A DNA stretch of 64,000 nucleotides from Argyresthia goedartella (lineage: Eukaryota; Arthropoda; Insecta; Lepidoptera; Argyresthiidae). Where the stretch lies: the NCBI GenBank assembly GCA_949825045.1, contig OX463814.1, positions 37,528,383 to 37,592,382 on the forward strand, read 5' to 3'. The notes under the pieces are model-generated. The model worked only from the letters and a program-made list of their open reading frames with translations, searched no databases and had not been told where the DNA came from. A program made the translations under genes and the position numbers. Shown here piece after piece: positions 9,960 to 20,148 of the stretch (position 1 is the first letter of the stretch; every line of letters starts with the position of its first letter).

Positions 9960-10395
9960 AATTAAGCGTTTCCCGAGCTTTGCGAGATCGGTTAGGAAAC
10001 AGACCACATTCCATCCACCCGTTTACAAAACTCAAAGAGCTTACCACGGACCTCTCCCTTATATGTGCCGACTTTACAATGACATCTCCAACGAACACAC
10101 CCTAGATATCTTTGTAAACCCTAGTACCTTCAAAACAAAACTTTTAAACATTAATAGAAAGAAACACAAAATAAACATAGATTTTACTTTTAAGGACTTA
10201 CACTTTTCATATTTAAGTAATACATTTTTGATGAATCATATAATTAAGTAAGTTATATAGCAGATAACATTGAATTAAGCATGCTGTCAGGACATCTTAA
10301 GGTTGAATCACTAGTTTAATATGTCAAATTCTAAGACATGCAATGTGATTTTACTGTTATGTTCTTCAATAAAATAAAATTAAAATAAAATAAAT
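9960..10395 (+). pseudogene. 5'-truncated LINE, C-terminal codons plus AAAAT tail
   Basis: One frame from about 9998 reads TTFHPPVYKTQRAYHGPLPY and then MCRLYNDISNEHTLDIF, a LINE C-terminal pattern, ending at a stop at 10251. A short 3' UTR and an aaaat/aaata tail (10366-10395) follow. The fragment ends about 80 bp before exon 3. Confidence 0.6.
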
Positions 10396-10477
10396 TTGCC
10401 CTAACTCGCGTTTCATCTGTCGAGCCAAAGTAGACATTGGCCGACCTTTTTACCTAAAAATATATTTTGTTCTCCAG

Positions 10478-10622
10478 TGAATACCGAGAAAAGTCCATCC
10501 TGGGATATGGAGAAAATGACACAATCAAGTACAACCTAAAGAAGACATTCTTCTTTAACCAGAATGCTACTGGCGACCTTACTGAGGACGACGAGGTCAC
10601 TGTCATCAACTTCTCTTACATG
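10478..10622 (+). CDS. Snmp2: Sensory neuron membrane protein 2 (CD36 family), internal exon 3
   Basis: Joined to exon 2 through a split Asp codon (ga|t), this exon continues the ectodomain: [42 protein letters not shown]. Three N-glycosylation sequons are visible (NDT, NAT, NFS). The DEYREK and TIKYxLKKTFxFNQ pattern fits lepidopteran SNMP2. The acceptor is tctccag (10471-10477), the donor is atg|gtgaga, phase 0. A SINE starts 56 bp after the donor and a LINE tail ends about 80 bp before the acceptor. The next exon lies 26.3 kb away, the longest intron in the window. Confidence 0.87.
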
Positions 10623-10677
10623 GTGAGATTAACAAGCTTACAGTGATTCTAGAGCAATGACGGGCTAGCCCCCTATG

Positions 10678-10865
10678 ACGACATTTGTGGCGCTGCGGTT
10701 GTGGCTCTGCCTACCATGCGAGAGGTCCCGGGTTCGATCCCTAGCTGGGGATAAAGACAGAAATTCCCAGGTCTTGTATGTTAATATGTGTGTGTCGTCA
10801 CTGTTTCTGGTTCCCACAACACAAGGTATCCTAGTGTGGGACCAGAAGCAATGCACATAAATAAA
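10678..10865 (+). repeat. tRNA-derived SINE, family 2
   Basis: gtggcgctgcggttgtggct, box B gggttcgatccc, A-rich linker, then tatgtgtgtgtcgtcac and acaaggtatcctagtgtggg. It lies just inside intron 3, 56 bp past the exon 3 donor. Confidence 0.88.
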
Positions 10866-10869
10866 TAGA

Positions 10870-11440
10870 TTTATTATAAAACAGTGTTAAATTCAATAAA
10901 ATTTTGATGCAAGCGGAACCCACTGTATTAAATTGAATTGGTCCCGACTGCATTTAAGTCTTCTATCACTTCATGTCAGACTATTTGAAACACCAATTAA
11001 CAATTTTGTGAATGGCACAAACATGAACAATGAAATAAATTAGTTCTTAGAGATTAATATTCATTGTATTCTATTAAACAAATATCTCTATAAAGCCACA
11101 TAGGAATTATATGAAGGTATAATAATTGTCATATTGTATCATAGCAAAATATAAAACCGCAGTAAAATCGTGCGTGTCCTTACATCTATCGTATATGGTG
11201 CCAAAGGAAATTTTAGGATGCTCCATTTATACGCATTTCCCCATCGTTTTCTTGCTTGGGGTTCCACGTATGTTTATTGTGTGTAAATTCTACATTTATG
11301 GCCAAACGGACTTTTTTTTTCATTGAGTACCAACAATAAACAGGGGTCACTAAAAAAACAAGGATTCGTTCAGTAATTGCCAATATTTTATTAAAAAGCC
11401 ACCCATGAAGTACCATCATCAAAGACGCTCCGTGTTTTAG
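10870..11440. other. Intron 3 sequence, no gene
   Basis: AT-rich, no recognised element. Confidence 0.4.
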
Positions 11441-11459
11441 TTACATACATTTACATACA

Positions 11460-11600
11460 GGTCCAAAACATAACCCTACTCTTTTCCGCTTCGCTGCAGT
11501 AGGGTAAAAAGCGGTGAAAGGCCCTTCATGCAAACGACTCAACCAGTTATCCTCTTTCCATGCGAGTTGGTAGAAGAATAGATTTTTTCGTTTACTGGAC
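11460..11600 (-). repeat. Fragments of dispersed repeats
   Basis: tcttttccgcttcgctgcag is the reverse complement of the gactgcagtgaagcggaa text at 14215 and also resembles 45808-45830. The following piece (ccagttatcctctttccatg) resembles the reversed SINE family 3 tail at 48900-48960. Confidence 0.45.
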
Positions 11601-12044
11601 CTTAATGAGGTCAGAAAGCATTTCCATTCTATCGCTACGTAATATAGTCAGGAGCTCTAAGAAGCACTGAATCAGTGCCTTAAATAAGATGAATTAAAGT
11701 AATTGATTTATGCAAATGCGGGAATATTGAGACGAGTCTTTGGCTCAGTCAGCATTTCAGTCGAAAATAAGACTCACAAATTCTTGACAGCCGCTTATTA
11801 CATTTTAAATTCACTCAGCGGCAGAAAATGTGGCCCAAGTGCTCATCGCAAATTTTTACACAAACTGGCCGTCGATTAAAGGATATTTTGATGAGATGTA
11901 AGCGAACCCTTTTATATAAGTGGACATTTACTGAAAACTTAAGTCCACGTCGTCTTTTCTTTAAAACCTGTGTCAGTTTTTTGGAATAAATTCAAAAATC
12001 AAATATGAGTTTTGTTGAGCTGAAGTTTTGTTGAAATATTTTTC

Positions 12045-12290
12045 AATGGGTTTTTATTGATTGTTGGACTACTCCGATTGTTGGACTACTCCGATTGTTG
12101 GTCTACTCCGATTGTTGGTCTACTCCGATTGTTGGTCTACTCCGATTGTTGGTCTACTCCGATTTCAGAAATGCTAATGCAGATGCCACATATGGATGCT
12201 CAAATTGCTCAGGCGATTTTTGTAACCGGTAAGTATCCAACTCAATGTATGGTGGCTGTATATCATAAAATACCTCTTGAGCATAAATCT
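12045..12290 (+). repeat. Foldback element, left arm (with expanded minisatellite)
   Basis: Text from gggtttttattga through gctcaggcgatttttgtaac and actcaatgtatggtggctg reappears as a reverse complement at 12595-12720, where the same landmarks occur in mirror order. The two arms may be the ends of one non-autonomous DNA element, split by a LINE tail at 12474-12590. Confidence 0.65.
12060..12161 (+). repeat. 17-bp minisatellite, six copies
   Basis: Six tandem units of attgttggtctactccg; the first two have a instead of t at one position. The mirror arm at 12680-12700 holds a single unit, so the array is an expansion within this arm. Confidence 0.92.
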
Positions 12291-12473
12291 TAGGGCTATA
12301 CACGGTATTTTAAACTTAGGATTGTATGGGGTTAATCTGGCTCAACACAGACCATGCTGTTAATAATTTTGTAATTATTTATTCCTGCTTATTAATCATT
12401 ATAATAAAAAAAAACATATTTGTATTAGTTAAGAACAACCTATTTTTAAAAGAGATCTAAAAATCAATCTGTG

Positions 12474-12590
12474 GGTGTTTCTACGCCCTTCTTCTCCCAC
12501 AGAGGTCCAATGTAGAGAGGAGGCAAAAAATGACGTTTGCTAAGTATATGTAAATATCTACAGTAATAAAGTACTTTGACTTTGACTTTA
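12474..12590 (+). repeat. LINE 3' end with TTTGAC repeat tail
   Basis: gaggcaaaaaatgacgtttg, ctaagtatatgtaaatatct and acagtaataaagtactttga, ending in tttgactttgac. Reverse-strand copies of this tail occur at 19034-19135, 26140-26225 and 46365-46450. At 26.1-28.2 kb it sits behind Jockey-like RT fragments, which suggests its parent element. Confidence 0.65.
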
Positions 12591-12594
12591 TGCA

Positions 12595-12720
12595 ATGCAG
12601 CCACCTAACATTGAGTTAAGCAACACGCTGAGCATTTAACAAGATCGCCTGAGCAACATTTTCTGAAATCGGAGTTGACCAATAATCAATAAAAACCCAA
12701 AAAAACATTAGAAACATAAG
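12595..12720 (-). repeat. Foldback element, right arm
   Basis: Reverse complement of the left arm at 12045-12290: ggttaatcaat-type start, ggagttgaccaataatcaat (one minisatellite unit) and gatcgcctgagcaac. Confidence 0.65.
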
Positions 12721-12927
12721 AAAAAAAAACACACGTTACACCATGTCTTACTTAACTCTTGGATTTACGTAAAATACATTCAGACACACGTTTTTAACGA
12801 CTCAAAAGTCGAGGGAAGTTGGGAAGGGTCGCGATTTTGAACTTTACGCCATGGTAATAAAATTTAAAACCTGCAACGGAAAAGTGGCGTTAGCTTACGC
12901 CGGTGGTAACTGAGGGGTGAACAGACT

Positions 12928-13290
12928 TGAATAGAATAGAATAGAATGCCATTTATTTACTGTATCAGCATAAACACATGAGAAAATAAGAATAAAACAC
13001 AATAAAAATAAAAATAACACAATTAAAATCACAAACAAAATTTACAATAACATTAAAAAAATATATATAATTTCCAATTCATATCTAATTTTTAAAGAAA
13101 CCCACATTAAGTTGTGAGTTGTTTCACTGCTATGTGCACATACTGCGACAGCAAAAGGGCTCAGACTCAGCGTAGTGTCACAGGAAAACCTGTGACGCTG
13201 GTTTTCAGTCTAGGACCCAGAGTATAATTTAATTTAGACATGTCAATGTCACCAGGTGGCAAGTGTACTAAAATTAACAACCTAAAACTA
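12928..13290 (-). repeat. Probable LINE 3' UTR, minus strand
   Basis: Begins on the plus strand with tagaatagaatagaatgcca, i.e. a pentanucleotide repeat adjacent to tttattta, the mirror of a LINE polyadenylation end. The body contains no reading frame. Confidence 0.4.
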
Positions 13291-13299
13291 AACGTGTAA

Positions 13300-13840
13300 A
13301 TAAAATAAATAAAATGTCAATACGGAAAAAATTAAATAAAAAATAAGATGGAGATAATAAAATTGTATTGCGGATTAGTGAATAAATAGTTATATGGATT
13401 AAATTGTATTGAATAATAATGTCGTATTGAATGAATTACTAATGTCACAAAGAGTTGAAATTACGTACACAACGAAAAAGTATATTTGGTATACACATTG
13501 CGGTATCAGGTCAATTTTAGAGTGGTAGAAAACTTGGACTCAATCATCGCCCTAAATGTCTTCCTAAATAAACAAAAGGGGCCACTTATATCAGTTAAAT
13601 CCTATTCTCATCAAAACATCTGTTATGATGAGAATCTAGTGGCACTGTGAACTAACTGTACACCGCGCGAGCGACACAAAACATTTACGTTTTTTGTTCA
13701 TCATATTCTACTCCTCCATACCCCCAACCCCTTGAGCAGACGAACAAGTAGAATTGTTATAAAAATCATTAATTGTTTTTATTCGGGTTATTACCCAACT
13801 ACATTTTCTTTCAGTTCCACAAACAACTTATGAAAGCACC
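13300..13840. other. Intron 3 sequence, no gene
   Basis: AT-rich; nothing recognised. Confidence 0.35.
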
Positions 13841-13849
13841 TGGTTACGT

Positions 13850-14660
13850 ACGTGGAGCATGAATCTAGCCGCACCAATAACTTTGTAACCACTTAGCTCC
13901 GACATTTAAAAGTGAAATTTGTCAATTAAGTTTGTTTTTCGAATCACGAAATTTCACGAGAATCGGTTAAAAATGCGACCTGTGGAGGAGAACGGCCGGA
14001 AAACCAGACATATGAAAGCATTCTTGCCCAAGCTGAACAGAGACGCTACGCCGCATCGCTCGCTCGGTCAATTAACGCTCAGTTATGTCACAAAATTCGA
14101 TGAGCACCCTGGGCTAATTTTCATCCGCTGAGAGTAGAACTTAAACGTGTATCGGTAAAATTATGAACTCGATTCGTGATGGTGCGGTAATTTTGAAGTA
14201 AATTGTGTGTTTTTACCCGACTGCAGTGAAGCGGAATAGAGGAGGATTATGTGTACGACCTTTATGTATGTATTTATGAATCTTCCCGAGTCCCCTCGTA
14301 ACTACTCAACGGCTCAACCGATTTCGATAAATGACACGTCATTAGGTTTGTCTAGATGGCGCAAGTTCACTAGGTTCACAATTAACAATTAACATAATTT
14401 AATATAATGCGCTTTAATGTGCGGAAATAGAATATTTTTTTTCATAATCCTCGATTGGGATATTATAATAATCTTCTATATATATAATATAATAAAAATC
14501 TTCAACTAGCTAATAGTTTCATTCCTTATCCTTAGATCCAAAAGAGGCGTTTACAGATTTTTCGTAATTTAGTACCAAAAAGAAGAAAATAAATGACCTA
14601 ATAAAAAAACTAAGAAACCCGACTGCGGTACATTAAAAAGCAGGACTTGACGTTATTTTT
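13850..14660 (+). repeat. Cluster of dispersed non-coding repeats
   Basis: 13860-14135 has an unusually well-kept open stretch (EENGRKTRHMKAFLPKLNRD in one frame) in otherwise non-coding text, and cgctcgctcggtcaattaac. 14212-14345 has acccgactgcagtgaagcgg and ctactcaacggctcaaccga; 14621 has cccgactgcggtacattaaa. Parts recur at 4868, 11470, 44832 and 45040-45260. These are probably several MITE or Helitron-like pieces; boundaries are not resolved. Confidence 0.45.
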
Positions 14661-15203
14661 CAGATTAAAATAATTACTAATTATTCCTTAACTTCAAAAA
14701 GACATTTTAATACTTATTTTCCGATTTAATTCCGACAATTTGAGTAATTACGAGCAGACGCAAAAAGGAATGTCGAATTTATGGCTAACCGAGCGTGCAA
14801 ATCAGCTCTTGCATGGAATATGTTACCTCGAACAGGATTATAGCATAAAAGCTTTACATTACTCCCGGTACTCATAATGTTCTTCGTTTATTTCGATAAA
14901 TATTTTCAGGGAAGAATATTTTGAAAAATATATGTTATTCGGATGTAAGTATGTTTTTATTTCATTCACCTAACTGCCAGTGTGTTTATTCAAATTAATA
15001 TACCTGCCTGATTTATTCCTTCACGGCATCCGAAACCATATTGACAATATTCCATATACCTATAATATAATTTAATTTCACAGAATTTAGGGAGTTGATT
15101 ATTCTTTTTATTTTCTTTTCAGATGTTGTATTATTTTAATTAATGATAAGTAAACGTCCATTAACAATTTACAAATTAAACTCGCAGCGAGCGATCTAGT
15201 GCG

Positions 15204-15550
15204 TTACACATGCCCTAAAATATGATTAAATGAGTTTTGTTGAGAAAAGATTGAAGGAATGAAACTCGCGCGTGTGCTTCGTCCTTGGTTCAATGATGAG
15301 GCTGGGGCTTCTGGTGTTCTTGCATAAGTTGAGTGGGCTTGAATCACTTTTCGGGTGAGGTTGCTGATTTTCCTTATCGCGACGGTTGTAAGGCGACGCG
15401 AGGGCTCGAGCCCATAGAAAAGCAGTGGACGGGACATAATGTCGACGGATCTGATCCGTGGCACACTCGCTGGAGTGAATAGAAGGAATGGAAGATGGAG
15501 GATAAATTGACAAAGGCGCTAAATTTTAACCCTACTCTCATTCTACACCT
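15204..15550 (-). repeat. Dispersed repeat of unknown class, copy 1
   Basis: The segment with tcgggtgaggttgctgattt, aaggcgacgcgagggctcg, ggacgggacataatgtcgac and ggcgctaaattttaacccta recurs, diverged, at 33760-34095 in the same orientation. Two minus-strand frames are open for 86-95 codons, but neither resembles a protein I know. It may be a 5' leader or non-coding part of a retroelement. Confidence 0.5.
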
Positions 15551-15694
15551 ATCACAACCGCCACCCGAAAAAGTTTTTGAGCTATATCAGATAATATTTC
15601 TTACGATGGGTTTCGCTAAGATGATTTTCCCTATGAGTTTTTTTAGATCCTTACCAAAACGTTTAACTAGTTGATTTTTCTTTATGCTAACCTA

Positions 15695-17294
15695 TTAAAA
15701 TCCACATCAACACTGTCTAGGGATATTTTGTATTTCTTAAATTTTTTGATAAACTATAAATATTTTGTTCAGAGAAGTATATATGGAATTAAACCTCAGT
15801 TAATGCCCAACTTAATTATATAAATAAAAACATTTTAGATCTTCAAATTTTTTTTTAAAATAAAATAACAAAGAGACTAAAAATGGTGCTAAGTCTACGA
15901 ATGAAATTAATGAATAAAATGGATAATTTTATTTAAAAAAACAACTTAAAGTGAGACATTTTAACTCTTAATAATCAGTGTTGCCACCCCTTACGTTGAT
16001 AAGCGTTTGGCATCGGTTATTTATACTGTGAATTAAGGTGTCGATGTCTTGCTGTGGTATGCGTTCCCAGGTTCGTTGCAGGTGCAAGAAAAGTTGCTCT
16101 TCTGTGGCCAGATTTGGAAGGAGAGCATGCATAGCCCTTCGCTGCAACATGTCTCACGCATGTTCGATGGGATTCATATCGGGCGACTGCGCAGGCCATC
16201 TCATTACCGTGACGTCGTTGTCTTGAAGTGCGGCTGATACCAGCCTCGCAGTGTGTGGACGAGCATTATCATGCATGAGTACGAATTGCTGGCCGATTTG
16301 CACCCTATGCGGAATAATAACAGGTTCCACCACCTCATCACGGTATTTCTGAGCATTCATGTTGCCTCTTACAAAAACAAGGTCGGTTCGCGCGCCTATA
16401 CGAATTCCTGCCCATACCATGATTGTTCCTGCTTGGTACGAATGAACCTCTTGTGGAAGCTGGAGCCGGCTTTCCCTGCCTGGAACTCTCCAAACTCGTG
16501 TTCTTCGCGATTCTGGATGAAATCCAAACCGAGACTCATCCGTAAAGAGCACTGTCGACCATTGTTCATTATCCCATAACACGTGTTCTTGGGCCCACAA
16601 TAGTCGCCTTCCGCGATTGCCTCGTCGCAAAGTAGGAACACGAATTGCCTTGCGAGAATGAAGATTAGCTTCATGTAGCCTTCTTCTGACAGTTTGGTCG
16701 CTAACCAACAGCTGATGCTCCTGTTGGAGCCTCTGTACCATTTCCATGGCCGTCAGAGTAGGTTCTCTCCTGGCGGTATTTTGGAGAAAACGGTCCTCTC
16801 TAGGGGTGGTCACCCGAATTCTGCCAGCATGCCGTTCCGCCACTTCCCCATTATCACGATAACGTGACCAGAGCCTTGATATCACATTCTGGCTGGTGCC
16901 TAGGGTCTCCGCAACAACGTTTTGGATAGCGCCAGCTTCCAACATTCCTACCGCTCTTATCACCTCGTCTCTCGTCAGATGTCGACGTTGCAAGGCACCA
17001 ACAAGATGACACAAACAGTAAAAATCTCCAAAACAATTGATAGAGTTAGTTAATTAATGTTTTTCTAAATAAATCTCAACACAAAACTAGCACTGTAAAC
17101 TGAATCAAATGCGTGTTCCCGCGCTTTCTTTTGTTTTCATAAGTTTTATTTTTTTCAATGCCAGTTTGAAAATGGAACAAGGAGGTTCAATTCCACATAT
17201 AAACTTTTTCCTAATTCTGAGTAGTTTTTCTGAAAAACTAAGAAATGCAAACAAAAATCTAATATCCCTAGACAGTGTTGATGTGTGTATTTAA
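15695..17294 (-). mobile_element. Tc1-type DNA transposon, 1.6 kb
   Basis: Flanked by TA at 15693-15694 and 17295-17296. Terminal inverted repeats begin ttaaa and share cacatcaacactgtctaggg followed by atatt; subterminal similarity (tatatggaattaaacct against atatgtggaattgaacct) extends the mirror to roughly 100 bp, imperfectly. One transposase gene lies between, on the minus strand. It inserted in the 26 kb intron of Snmp2. The length and TA target duplication are standard for Tc1/mariner. Confidence 0.9.
15968..17014 (-). pseudogene. Tc1-family transposase, DD34E, one nonsense codon
   Basis: The minus-strand frame from 17014 gives 286 residues, then a TGA at 16151-16153, then another 60 residues in the same frame to 15968. 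The TGA stands where the family has Trp just after NPIEHA, so a single TGG-to-TGA change explains it. Residues 10-110 are the paired helix-turn-helix DNA-binding region (DEVIRAVGMLEAG, GTSQNVISRLWSRY, SDQTVRRRLHEANL). The catalytic triad is visible: Asp159 (FTDESRF), Asp249 (MHDNARPHTA) and Glu284 (NPIEH) with 34 residues between the last two. The enzyme would cut and paste at TA. This copy is probably inactive unless the stop is read through, but it is otherwise well preserved, suggesting fairly recent activity. Confidence 0.9.
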
Positions 17295-17399
17295 TATCAG
17301 ATGCTCATATTACTAGTCTTTTCATTTGTTGGTAGCCTTTAACAAGGATCTGAGATATGACCTAGGGTTAATTTTCATACCCTGGTAGAGTATTCAGCG

Positions 17400-19280
17400 G
17401 TTGACATGTGACGAAATTACCGGGCTTACAAGGGACCTAAAGGTCTAAAATTAATCACAGCCTCGATCTTGGCGAAGACGGTACTCAATTCTTCGAGTGT
17501 AAAAATAGACGCTCTCCTTTCACGTTTTAATGAGGCTTTAGAAGATTTGATAGCTGATTCCCAATGTCCACCCATATATTCGATCCCAGCAACGTTTGGC
17601 GACCTTATTTCCGCAGTCAGTGAAGCAGACTGACACCATTTCCCTTCTCGACACGAAGCGATGGACGCAAGCTAGAAAGGCGTTCTTCGAAAGCTCTGTT
17701 ACAACTTCAAGGTAGAGTGCTTTGCGATGTAGACGAATTATCGGAGTGAACGGGTGTGCTTCACGGACTCTCCTTGGAGATAGACTGCCCATGAAGGGCT
17801 CCAAAGGTTTGGCCCTAAGCCGTTGAAAGTGGTGATGTTTAAAATTACATGTCGATACACACGTTGAGCAGATAATATCCAGAACCTCTGGTGATGAATA
17901 TTTTTTAGACACGCAGGTCCTGCATGTAAATTGACCTGGTGATTCAATGCTCTATGATTTTGTTTGTCAGGTGATGTGCTTTGGCAGCAAAAGCGGATGT
18001 TTGACTGTATAAGGTGAGTTGGAGTGCTTTAGTCTCCCGCCGATGCGTAGGACTTTCTGAATCTAGGAATGGTTGGAGATGAGCGCTTTAACGACCCGTT
18101 TCCTTGAAGTGCTTTGAGCTGATCTGCAAAGACTTCTCCATACACCGCTTGATGTATGGAGAAGCCATACATCAAGCCATACATCATACATAGTATCAAG
18201 CCAATGCATCTCACAAATATTGAGCTGTAAGAGTACCTAACACCTTAATTTTGGGATTGCGAATGTTGTGGACGAAGCGCATCATCCATTAGCATACACG
18301 CTGTTATACAGTCAGAGATCTGAAACGAGTGGTAAGAGGAAAGGAAACGATTTCTTCACCTTTATCTTCCTTGACGATGTTGAATGTAGAGACGACCATT
18401 TCTGGAACGTCGTCAACTGGCTTGACGTCATGGATTCTGCATGATCTTCTTTAGCACGCTCTTAGGACAGGACGTCTTGTGGCAAAATTTTCTTCTAGCA
18501 CAATCAGCTGGATTGAGTGCGGAGGACACGTGGCGCCATTTCATGAACGGGACGAGACTTGGATTTATGAGGAGTAGTTTGAATCCAAGTCAGAACAATG
18601 CTGGTATGACACCAGGCTACGGTGTCAGAAATTTCAATTCTATTATCCAAAACTTCTATGACATGATATACCAGTCGAGCGAGGAAATCTCCAGAATAAT
18701 CGAGGCGTAGTATAGTCAGCTTTTTTCAATTGGCGCAACTTGAGATTTACCCTAACCTTACCGTGAGAGTCGATCACCCTTAAATATACGATGGCGGTAA
18801 ACCCCTTTTCCGAAGTGTCACAGAAACCTAGAAGCACTGCAAGGGATGTCTATTTAGGATGAACCTTGGTATTTGTGGAATTTTGCGGTGCCGAAACCAC
18901 CCACAAATGAATCCCAGAAGTTAGCGATTTCTTCGGGCAATTGATCATCCCATTATAGGCCATGAGCTAACAAACACTGCATAATCGCCTTTGTATAATC
19001 CCCTGAATCCCCAAACTGAAGGGGCGTTGCGAGACGAACAGACAGAGTCAAAGTTCTTTATTAATGTAGATATCTACATATACTTGGCAAACGTCATTTT
19101 TTGCCTCTTCTCTACATGGGACCACTGTTAGACACGGACATGGATAGCCCTACAACACCTTGGCGCTGTTACTCGACCACTTCCTGTCAAAAAATCCTCC
19201 TTGACTAAAACATCGACCACCTGCTGCTGCAATACTCTGGCTGACTCTACATTCTGCTACCCGTGATGACGTAACTGACA
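17400..19280 (-). pseudogene. Decayed BEL/Pao retrotransposon fragment (RNase H and integrase)
   Basis: On the minus strand the 5' part (about 18837-18643) reads LLGFCDTSEKGFTAIVYLRV, an RNase H-region motif of BEL/Pao polyproteins. Further 3' (17912-17538) are PFMGSLSPRRVREAHPFTP, then KALYLEVVTELSKNAFLACV and HRFVSRRE, which match the Pao integrase core with an internal deletion. The order RNase H then integrase fits one element transcribed leftwards. Many stops and frameshifts are present and no LTR was found. A minus-strand LINE tail (19034-19135) interrupts its upstream end. Confidence 0.7.
19034..19135 (-). repeat. LINE 3' end with GTCAAA repeat tail, minus strand
   Basis: agagtcaaagttctttatta, atatctacatatacttggca and gtcattttttgcctcttctc: the reverse complement of 12474-12590. 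Inserted in the Pao fragment. Confidence 0.65.
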
Positions 19281-19604
19281 AAGATTCACAATTCACAATT
19301 CACATTTCACAATTCTTTATTGCACAGAACATTACAACAATACAATTATACACGAAATTAAAAGGCAAAGGCGAGCTTATCTCTCAACAGAGATTTCTTC
19401 CAGAAAACCTATCTGGATAGGATACATATAAAATGAAAAGGGCAGTTTAGTGCAATTAAATACTACCAAATACCAATAAAATATGATACTTACTATAAAA
19501 ATACATATAATCAAAGAAATAGTAGATAAAATAAGAATAAACAAATAATAATAATAAATAGATAAATACAATTACATACTTATATATACAATACCTATGA
19601 TGAA
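19281..19604 (-). repeat. LINE family A 3' UTR fragment, minus strand
   Basis: attctttattgcacagaaca, aaggcgagcttatctctcaa and gagatttcttccag match the 3' UTR of family A copy 3 (61670-61790). It is preceded by a short attcacaattcacaattcac microsatellite (19285-19310). Only a few hundred bp of the 3' end are present. Confidence 0.6.
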
Positions 19605-20148
19605 AGATAAGATAAGATAAGCGTTTATTCACACGTACACAAAACAGAATATAGATAAAGCCGGAGTAAACATTTCACAAAAATAATCATTATAGGTAAT
19701 GGTAGTGTATTATGTACGACGACGGTGAAACGGTTCCGGCTCAGCATATGCTACAGGAATACCTATAGCGCTGGTATTCTGTCGGAACCTAGTGTATATT
19801 GGAGTGTGATATTTGTGGTGTTGACTAGTCTACAAGATTTAAATAAGAGATATTATATAGATAGACAGAACAGGTTCTTGAAAGAAAAAAAAATATAAAC
19901 ATATATGATGCTACTTGTATATTTAAAAAAATAAAAAAAATAACTGTGTCATATTTATACAGGGTTCATTGTAATTAGAAGTAAATGCCAACTATAATAG
20001 TCTACATGCATTTTGTAGTGCAAAATGATTGATCCGTTTAATTGTTTGAGGTTTAGGTGTAGAAAGTTAAAATGTCAAATGTATTAATTTAGATTAATAG
20101 TAAAAATGATACCTTTATTTAGCTAAGGGTTAGGAGAACTAGCAGTCA

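Noticed and set aside
12060..12161. CRISPR-like array
   Set aside because: Units are contiguous 17-bp tandem repeats without spacers, in a eukaryotic intron.
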